Assembly: GCA_963752915.1 (NCBI GenBank)
Contig: CAVVZZ010000003.1
Coordinates: 1-64,000, forward strand
Length of the DNA: 64,000 bases
DNA from: DATJPR01 sp963752915
GTDB taxonomy: Bacteria; Bacteroidota; Ignavibacteria; UBA10030; UBA6906
Direction: 5' to 3'
Shown here: positions 58,854 to 64,000 of the stretch, piece after piece
Layout: every line of letters begins with the position of its first letter
How positions within the stretch are numbered: the first letter of the stretch is position 1
The notes under the pieces: model-generated
Seen by the model: only the letters and a program-made list of their open reading frames with translations
Database searches by the model: none
Told to the model about the DNA's origin: nothing
Translations under genes and position numbers: made by a program

Positions 58854-60281
58854 TTGAAGCGACATACGACATTTTCTGAAACGCGGGAGGCACTTGAACA
58901 CGGTACCACCTCGGTCGAGCGCGTGACGGAAGAGTACCTTGGCGCCATTGAGAAAGGAAAGCGCATCAACGCTTTCCTTTCCGTGTTTCAGGACAAGGCG
59001 ATCGACTGTGCGCGTTCGGTCGATCGGAAGATCGCCGCTGGAAACGCCGGACCGCTGGCGGGGATGATTGTGGCCGTGAAGGATGTGCTCTGCATGAAGG
59101 GCGAGCGGGTCAGTTGCGGCTCGAAAATCCTCGAGGGCTTCGTCTCGCTCTATGATGCCACCGTTATCCAGCGCCTTGAAGCGGCTGATGCCGTGATCGT
59201 GGGAAAAACGAACCTGGATGAGTTCGCCATGGGTTCGTCCACCGAGAACTCCGCGTTCGGCCCCGTCCTGAATCCGGCGGATGAATCGCGCGTCCCGGGG
59301 GGATCAAGCGGCGGATCGGCTGCAGCGGTCGCCGCCGGCATGGCGCATGCCGCGCTCGGGAGCGATACCGGCGGATCGATCCGACAACCGGCATCCTTTT
59401 GCGGCGTCGTCGGGTTGAAGCCGACCTACGGGAGAGTTTCCCGGTACGGCCTGGTGGCACTTTCCTCCTCGTTTGATCAAGTTGGTCCGTTTGCCAACTC
59501 TACGGAAGATGCGGCACGCGTGCTCCGGGTTGTCGCCGGGCACGACCCGGCAGACTCGACCTCGGCGGACGTTCCAGTTCCGGACTATCTCTCGGAGATG
59601 AAACGCGATCTCCGGGGAACACGGGTCGGCGTGCCGAAGGAAGCGTTCGCAGAAGGCCTGCAGGACGAGATCCGCGCTGCACTCGAGCGGACGATGGACA
59701 CCCTCCGCGCCGGGGGTGCAATTATCGAAGACGTCTCTCTTCCCCATTCGGACTATGTGATCTCCACCTATTATATCCTGATGACGGCGGAGGCCTCTTC
59801 GAACCTTGCCCGGTTTGACGGCGCGCGGTACGGATACCGATCGCCCGACGCCCGGAATCTGACGGAAAACTATTTCAAGTCGCGGAGCGAAGGATTTGGG
59901 ACGGAAGTGAAGCGGCGGATCATGCTCGGCACGTATGTTCTTTCGGCGGGGTACTATGACGCGTACTATCGAAAAGCGCAGAAGGTTCGTCGGCTGATCC
60001 AGAAGGATTTCTTCGACGCGTTCGCCACCGTCGACTGTCTGCTTCTCCCGGCCGCCCCGACAACGGCGTTCCGGTTCGGCGAGAAGATCGACGACCCGCT
60101 CGCCATGTATCTTTCCGACGTGTACACGGTTTCGGCAAACCTTGCCGGCATCCCGGGCATCAGTGTCCCTGCGGGGACCGATGGAGCGGGCCTGCCGATC
60201 GGAGCACAGATTCTCGGGAAGCAGTTCGACGAGTCGACGGTCCTTCGCGTCGCCGGTTACCTCGAACATCACCTTCATTGA
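58854..60281 (+). CDS. gatA: glutamyl-tRNA(Gln)/aspartyl-tRNA(Asn) amidotransferase subunit A
   Basis: 475 residues, TTG start at 58854. Amidase signature with the Ser-cisSer-Lys triad: VAVKDVLCMKG (Lys), GGSSGGSAAAVAAGMAHAALGSDTGGSIRQPASFCG (cis-Ser and nucleophile Ser). The end PGISVPAGTDGAGLPIGAQILGKQFDE is GatA-like. GatCAB transamidates mischarged Glu-tRNA(Gln). gatB and gatC are not adjacent. Follows the Tat genes by 16 bases. Confidence 0.95.
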   Translation: MKRHTTFSETREALEHGTTSVERVTEEYLGAIEKGKRINAFLSVFQDKAIDCARSVDRKIAAGNAGPLAGMIVAVKDVLCMKGERVSCGSKILEGFVSLYDATVIQRLEAADAVIVGKTNLDEFAMGSSTENSAFGPVLNPADESRVPGGSSGGSAAAVAAGMAHAALGSDTGGSIRQPASFCGVVGLKPTYGRVSRYGLVALSSSFDQVGPFANSTEDAARVLRVVAGHDPADSTSADVPVPDYLSEMKRDLRGTRVGVPKEAFAEGLQDEIRAALERTMDTLRAGGAIIEDVSLPHSDYVISTYYILMTAEASSNLARFDGARYGYRSPDARNLTENYFKSRSEGFGTEVKRRIMLGTYVLSAGYYDAYYRKAQKVRRLIQKDFFDAFATVDCLLLPAAPTTAFRFGEKIDDPLAMYLSDVYTVSANLAGIPGISVPAGTDGAGLPIGAQILGKQFDESTVLRVAGYLEHHLH

Positions 60282-60296
60282 TAAACCCAGACTCCC

Positions 60297-61295
60297 ATGA
60301 GCATACTCATTGACAAGAAGACCCGCCTCATTGTGCAGGGAATCACCGGTGGAGAGGGGACGTTTCATACGCGTCAGATGATCGAGTACGGAACAAATGT
60401 CGTTGCCGGCGTGACCCCGGGAAAGGGCGGAACGGAATATTCCGGGAACGACAAGGATCGCTTCACGCACGCGATCCCGGTGTTCAATACCGTGGCCGAT
60501 GCCGTCGCAGCGACGGGAGCCAATGCCTCGGTGATCTTCGTCCCTGCGCTCTACGCCGCCGACGCCGTGCTTGAGTCGGCCGACGCCGGAATCGCTCTGG
60601 TGGTGTGCATCACCGAAGGGATCCCCACCCGTGACATGCTCCGCGTCTATGAGAAAGTTTCGGCGAAAGGGGTCCGTCTGATCGGCCCAAACTGCCCCGG
60701 CATCATTTCGCCGGGACTGTGCAAGATCGGCATCATGCCGGGCTTCATTCACAAACCCGGGAAGGTCGGCGTCGTCTCGAGGAGCGGGACCCTCACGTAC
60801 GAGGCGGTCTGGCAGCTGACGGAACGCGGGATCGGACAATCGACCTGCATCGGCATCGGGGGAGATCCCGTGATCGGAACACGGTTCCTGGATGCGATCA
60901 AACTTTTCAACGACGACCCCGGGACCGAGGCGATCATCATGATCGGCGAGATAGGCGGGACCGCCGAGGAAGAAGCGGCGGCATTCATCAAGGGTCATGT
61001 GAAGAAACCGGTTGTGGGGTTCATCGCGGGACAAACGGCGCCTCCCGGAAGACGCATGGGACACGCGGGGGCGATTATATCCGGCGGCAAGGGAACGGCG
61101 CAGGAGAAAATGGATGCGCTTCGCACAGCGGGGATCCGCGTCGTTGAGGATCCCGCGCTCCTCGGCGAGACCATGGAACGCATTCTCAAGCTGCGTCACA
61201 AACGCCAGTCTGCACGAAAGCCAGCGTCCCGGCCCAGGCGCGTGAGCACGCGCAAGGCGGCAACGTCGGCATTGCGGCGAAAACGGCGGGCGTGA
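60297..61295 (+). CDS. sucD: succinate-CoA ligase subunit alpha with a basic C-terminal tail
   Basis: 332 residues. CoA-binding domain: VQGITGGEGTFHTRQMIEYGTNVVAGVTPGKGG; ligase domain with LIGPNCPGIISPG, MPGFIHKPGKVGVVSRSGTLTYEAV, GEIGGTAEEEAA and the phospho-His in GRRMGHAGAIISGGKGTAQEKM. SucCD makes ATP or GTP from succinyl-CoA in the TCA cycle. The normal protein ends near ILKLRHKR; about 30 more residues here are almost all Arg, Lys, Ala and Ser (RRVSTRKAATSALRRKRRA). sucC is not adjacent. Confidence 0.94.
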   Translation: MSILIDKKTRLIVQGITGGEGTFHTRQMIEYGTNVVAGVTPGKGGTEYSGNDKDRFTHAIPVFNTVADAVAATGANASVIFVPALYAADAVLESADAGIALVVCITEGIPTRDMLRVYEKVSAKGVRLIGPNCPGIISPGLCKIGIMPGFIHKPGKVGVVSRSGTLTYEAVWQLTERGIGQSTCIGIGGDPVIGTRFLDAIKLFNDDPGTEAIIMIGEIGGTAEEEAAAFIKGHVKKPVVGFIAGQTAPPGRRMGHAGAIISGGKGTAQEKMDALRTAGIRVVEDPALLGETMERILKLRHKRQSARKPASRPRRVSTRKAATSALRRKRRA

Positions 61296-61344
61296 GCCGA
61301 CTGCATACTCACTGAACATTATCGTCTGGAGCCTGAACCCTTCT

Positions 61345-61770
61345 ATGATTGAACGAACACTAGCAATTCTGAAACCCGATTGTGTCAAACGCGACCTCAT
61401 GGGCAAGGTCCTCGCCCGGATCGAAGCCGCCGGCTTCACTGTTCTTTCCATGAAAATGGTCCGACTCTCCGGTCAAACCGCCGGCGGGTTCTATGCGGTG
61501 CACAAGGGCCGCCCGTTTTTCAATGATCTCGTTGCCTTTATGAGCTCGGGTCCATGCGTTCCCATCGCCCTCGAAAAAGAAAACGCCGTCGCCGACTTCC
61601 GGACACTCATCGGCGCCACCGATCCGAAGGACGCTGCGCCAGGTACGATCCGCAAGGAGTTCGCCGCGAGCAAGGGCGAGAACATCGTCCATGGTTCCGA
61701 TTCGCCGGAAAACGGCCGGATCGAGATCGCGTATTTTTTTCCCGAGCGCGAAATCGTCGGCATGCGGTAG
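61345..61770 (+). CDS. ndk: nucleoside diphosphate kinase
   Basis: 141 residues: ERTLAILKPDCVKRDLMGKVLARIEAAGF, then the active-site NIVHGSDSPENGRIEIAYFFPE with the phosphorylated His. It equilibrates NTP and NDP pools using ATP. A strong terminator follows 22 bases after the stop. Confidence 0.97.
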   Translation: MIERTLAILKPDCVKRDLMGKVLARIEAAGFTVLSMKMVRLSGQTAGGFYAVHKGRPFFNDLVAFMSSGPCVPIALEKENAVADFRTLIGATDPKDAAPGTIRKEFAASKGENIVHGSDSPENGRIEIAYFFPEREIVGMR

Positions 61771-61792
61771 GAGCACCTGTCGTGTTGAGTGG

Positions 61793-61826
61793 AAGGGCCC
61801 CCCGGAATGTTCCGCGGGGCCTTTCC
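61793..61826 (+). terminator. intrinsic terminator after ndk
   Basis: A strong GC-rich stem (AAGGGCCCCCCGGAA with TTCCGCGGGGCCTTT) around a TG loop, followed by CCTGTT. Separates ndk from the Nudix gene. Confidence 0.8.
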
Positions 61827-61857
61827 TGTTCCTGATTCAAATGGGGGTTCCCTCCCG

Positions 61858-62400
61858 ATGGCTCTTCGCAAGTGGTCGACGCTTACCCGTACTGTGCGCG
61901 TGACGAACCCCTGGTGGTCGTACAGGTTAAACACCTTCCAGTTGCCCGACGGAGCGCATGGTGAGTATCACTTCGTTCATACGAACGGCTCCTCCCTGAT
62001 CATCCCCCTTCTTCCCGACGGCCGCGTTCTCCTGGTAAATCAGTACCGCTATCTCGCCGACCGGGAAAGCATCGAGTTCCCCTGCGGAAGCGTCAAGGAC
62101 GGATCGACGTATGAAGAGACCGCACGACACGAGTTGCGCGAAGAAACCGGATATGAAGCTGCTTCGATTTCCGCTGTGGGGATGTTCAACCCCTATAACG
62201 GTGTAACCGATGAAATCTGCAGAATCTTTCTTGCACGGGATCTCCGGCATGTCGGCGGAGAGCCGGACGTGACGGAGGAGTTCGAGCTCGTGGAATGGAG
62301 CGCGGCTGAAGTCGAGCAACACATCGTGGACGGCTCGCTGTGGGATGGCATGACGCTCGCGGCGTGGATGATTGCCAAAGGGAAGGGAAGCATTGGGTAA
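61858..62400 (+). CDS. Nudix hydrolase, ADP-ribose pyrophosphatase-like
   Basis: 180 residues from ATG 61858. ADPRase-type lead-in LLPDGRVLLVNQYRYLADRESIEFPCG, then the Nudix box GSVKDGSTYEETARHELREETGYEA. Relative to GX5EX7REUXEEXGU the first Glu is Ser and the Arg is His, while the catalytic EE pair is intact; activity is likely but the specificity is uncertain. Upstream M codons (61789) precede the terminator and are rejected. The next gene starts inside its 3' end. Confidence 0.88.
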   Translation: MALRKWSTLTRTVRVTNPWWSYRLNTFQLPDGAHGEYHFVHTNGSSLIIPLLPDGRVLLVNQYRYLADRESIEFPCGSVKDGSTYEETARHELREETGYEAASISAVGMFNPYNGVTDEICRIFLARDLRHVGGEPDVTEEFELVEWSAAEVEQHIVDGSLWDGMTLAAWMIAKGKGSIG

Positions 62401-63604
62401 TCTCAAGGGCACGATTCTCGTTCTCGTCATCATGCTCATTCCCATCGTGCTGCGCGCGCAGGTGCTCACCGGAGCCGACGTCCTTCTTCGTTCACGCCTC
62501 GATCTCCTCGCCGGCAAGCGTGTCGGCATTGTGACGAATCAGACCGGCCGGCTCCGGACAGGAGAATTTCTTGTTGACGCGCTCGTCGCCCGCGGCATCG
62601 CTGTGAAGGCGCTCTTTGGACCGGAACATGGCATTCGCGGAGTTGCTGCTCCCGGCGCTTCTGTGCAAGATACGATCGACGAAGCAACCCATATTCGCGT
62701 GTATTCTCTTTACGGCCGCACAGAAAAGCCGGGCGGAGCAATGCTCGATTCCCTCGATCTGCTGATCTACGACCTTCAGGATGTCGGGGCGCGTTTCTAT
62801 ACGTATATCAGCACGATGTATCTCGTCATGGAGGCCGGTGCGGAACGTCACATTCCTGTTGTCATCCTTGATCGCCCGGATCCTCTGGGAGGGGACCTCG
62901 TTGATGGTCCGCTCATGGAAGATTCGCTCCGGTCGTTCGTGGGGATGATGCCAATCCCCGTTGTATACGGTCTGACGTGCGGTGAGCTCGCCAGGATGAT
63001 CAACGGAGAACGATGGCTGCCCCGGGGGATTCAGGCGGACCTGACCGTGATTCCGATGGAGGGTTGGAAACGGACGATGCGATGGGAGGACACCGGCCTG
63101 CCGTGGGTTGCTCCGTCGCCGAATATCCCGAGCCCGCAGACCTGCCTCGTCTATCCGGTGACATGCTACCTGGAAGCGACAAACGTTTCTGAAGGGAGAG
63201 GGACCTCTTCGCCGTTCGAGGTCGTCGGGGCTCCGTTTGTCAAAGCGGAGGCACTTGCTTTGACGATGAACAGGGAATGTCCGGCGATTCGCTGGGAGCC
63301 GACGTCGTTCACACCGGGCTCCTCGAAACACGCAGGTTCGGTGTGCTTCGGCGTTCGACTGCATGTTGAGGCACCGACGTCGTACACACCTGCGGAATGC
63401 GGGCTGCTCCTTCTTCGCGCCCTTGCGAGAATGTACCCCAATGCCATGACGGTGATGAACCCCGGCCTGGCACGTCTGAGCGGGTCAACCGGTTTCGTCC
63501 AATCGCTCCATGATGATGTCGCATTTCGTCACAACGTGACGGGCTGGGAAGAAACCACGAGATCTTTTTTGGAATTTTCGCGCCAGTACCGGTTGTACCC
63601 ATGA
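62393..63604 (+). CDS. DUF1343 protein, NamZ-like exo-beta-N-acetylmuramidase
   Basis: 403 residues from TTG 62393, overlapping the Nudix stop by 8 bases; a start at ATG 62372 would lack a good signal peptide. Signal TILVLVIMLIPIVLRAQ, then DUF1343: VGIVTNQTG, LFGPEHGIRGVAAPG, SLYGRTEKP, DLLIYDLQDVGARFYTYISTMYLVMEA and ILDRPDPLGG are family hallmarks. Characterised members (NamZ) release terminal MurNAc from peptidoglycan fragments, so it likely serves wall recycling in the periplasm or outside. Confidence 0.93.
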   Translation: MGNLKGTILVLVIMLIPIVLRAQVLTGADVLLRSRLDLLAGKRVGIVTNQTGRLRTGEFLVDALVARGIAVKALFGPEHGIRGVAAPGASVQDTIDEATHIRVYSLYGRTEKPGGAMLDSLDLLIYDLQDVGARFYTYISTMYLVMEAGAERHIPVVILDRPDPLGGDLVDGPLMEDSLRSFVGMMPIPVVYGLTCGELARMINGERWLPRGIQADLTVIPMEGWKRTMRWEDTGLPWVAPSPNIPSPQTCLVYPVTCYLEATNVSEGRGTSSPFEVVGAPFVKAEALALTMNRECPAIRWEPTSFTPGSSKHAGSVCFGVRLHVEAPTSYTPAECGLLLLRALARMYPNAMTVMNPGLARLSGSTGFVQSLHDDVAFRHNVTGWEETTRSFLEFSRQYRLYP

Positions 63605-63719
63605 GGCAGTCCGACGGGATTTCGGTTTTCTGCCATTTCCACAGGAACACCGGTCTCGAGCGGAAGACGGAAAACCCATTGCGCTATAACGAGATAGCCG
63701 GGTTCTTCGGTCAAATTGC

Positions 63720-63748
63720 TTGACTTTTCATGGGGATTATCGTAAATT
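63720..63748 (+). promoter_or_regulatory. candidate sigma70-like promoter
   Basis: TTGACT (63720-63725), 17-base spacer, TAAATT (63743-63748), 115 bases before the next gene. Bacteroidota often use a different -33/-7 pattern, so this is tentative. Confidence 0.35.
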
Positions 63749-63863
63749 TTTGACTATCTTGAGGTTGTGTACCTGCGAAGTTATCCGAAATTCCGGTGTC
63801 AAAGCAATGGCTATCGGCGTAGTCTGAGCCCGTTGAACCCAAAAACCTTCGTGAAGGTGGGCC

Positions 63864-64000
63864 ATGGACGATGATTTGGGAATTCTGAAATCCCTTCGAA
63901 TCGAGTGGCTTTGGCCGTACACCGTGTTGGCGGGATGTCTTTCTTTGGCGTTTCTCGTCGCAGGGATGGTGACAAAGTCGACGATCCTGGAAGTCAGTGG
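63864..64000 (+). CDS. N-terminal start of a membrane protein (runs off the window)
   Basis: ATG 63864 with GAAGGTGGG 4-12 bases upstream. 45 residues are visible: MDDDLGILKSLRIEWLWPY then a hydrophobic span (TVLAGCLSLAFLVAGMV), open to the window end. The charged N-terminus before the span suggests an inner-membrane protein with a cytoplasmic start. No family can be assigned from this fragment. Confidence 0.65.
   Translation, partial: MDDDLGILKSLRIEWLWPYTVLAGCLSLAFLVAGMVTKSTILEVS

Overview
The window looks like chromosomal DNA (GC clearly above 50 percent) from a Gram-negative member of the FCB/Bacteroidota group, most likely Ignavibacteria-like. The evidence is five intact secreted proteins that end in type IX secretion (T9SS) sorting domains of the NYPNPFNP type, an LpxH lipid A enzyme, an OmpA porin-like protein, many lipoproteins, and a PurS/PurQ pair. 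This placement is inference; no rRNA or marker tree is available.

Layout. 1-2300: 3' part of a GH92 alpha-mannosidase followed by an apparently complete IS3-family element. 2500-9050: reverse-strand housekeeping genes (lpxH, a class A PBP, a UMF1-type MFS transporter, nusB) and a DEAD-box-like protein that has lost its catalytic motifs. 9390-16300: a WG-repeat lipoprotein, two lamin-tail T9SS proteins, an isolated Cas6-like gene and a PpiC/SurA-like chaperone. 16500-30270: a glycan-degradation cluster (GH125, a secreted esterase, GH92, a CBM9-like lipoprotein, GH27, GH20) with a DnaQ/GIY-YIG nuclease embedded by ATGA overlap. With the GH92 at the left edge, this set would suit mannose-rich glycans bearing terminal galactose and GlcNAc. 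No SusC/SusD pair is present.

30670-43430: a small zinc-ribbon gene, pyrophosphatase, an arsenic operon (arsR, arsM, an arsN2-arsC fusion), serA, a redoxin and a run of transporters plus pirin. 43430-49085: two tRNA genes (Glu, Gln), repeats of tRNA ends, and two T9SS proteins lying between tRNA-Gln and a degenerate tRNA-Gln copy, which is suggestive of an island. 49400-53800: three tandem secreted phage-collar-domain proteins, a YWTD propeller T9SS protein, small genes and a decayed beta-helix gene. 54190-64000: an OmpA/TSP3 protein, phosphatidylethanolamine synthesis genes (psd, pssA), purS, a frameshifted purQ, two tatA-like genes, gatA, sucD, ndk, a Nudix hydrolase, a DUF1343/NamZ-like protein and the start of a membrane protein.

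The most unusual signals are: (1) degenerate 7-8-base tandem repeats of several sequence families, scattered between genes and also found in frame in one loop of three different T9SS sorting domains; (2) an intact DEAD-box-like ORF with every ATPase motif altered; (3) a lone Cas6-like gene with no array; (4) a GH92 enzyme with about 275 residues inserted into its catalytic barrel; (5) three collar-domain proteins with signal peptides; and (6) an arsN2-arsC fusion.
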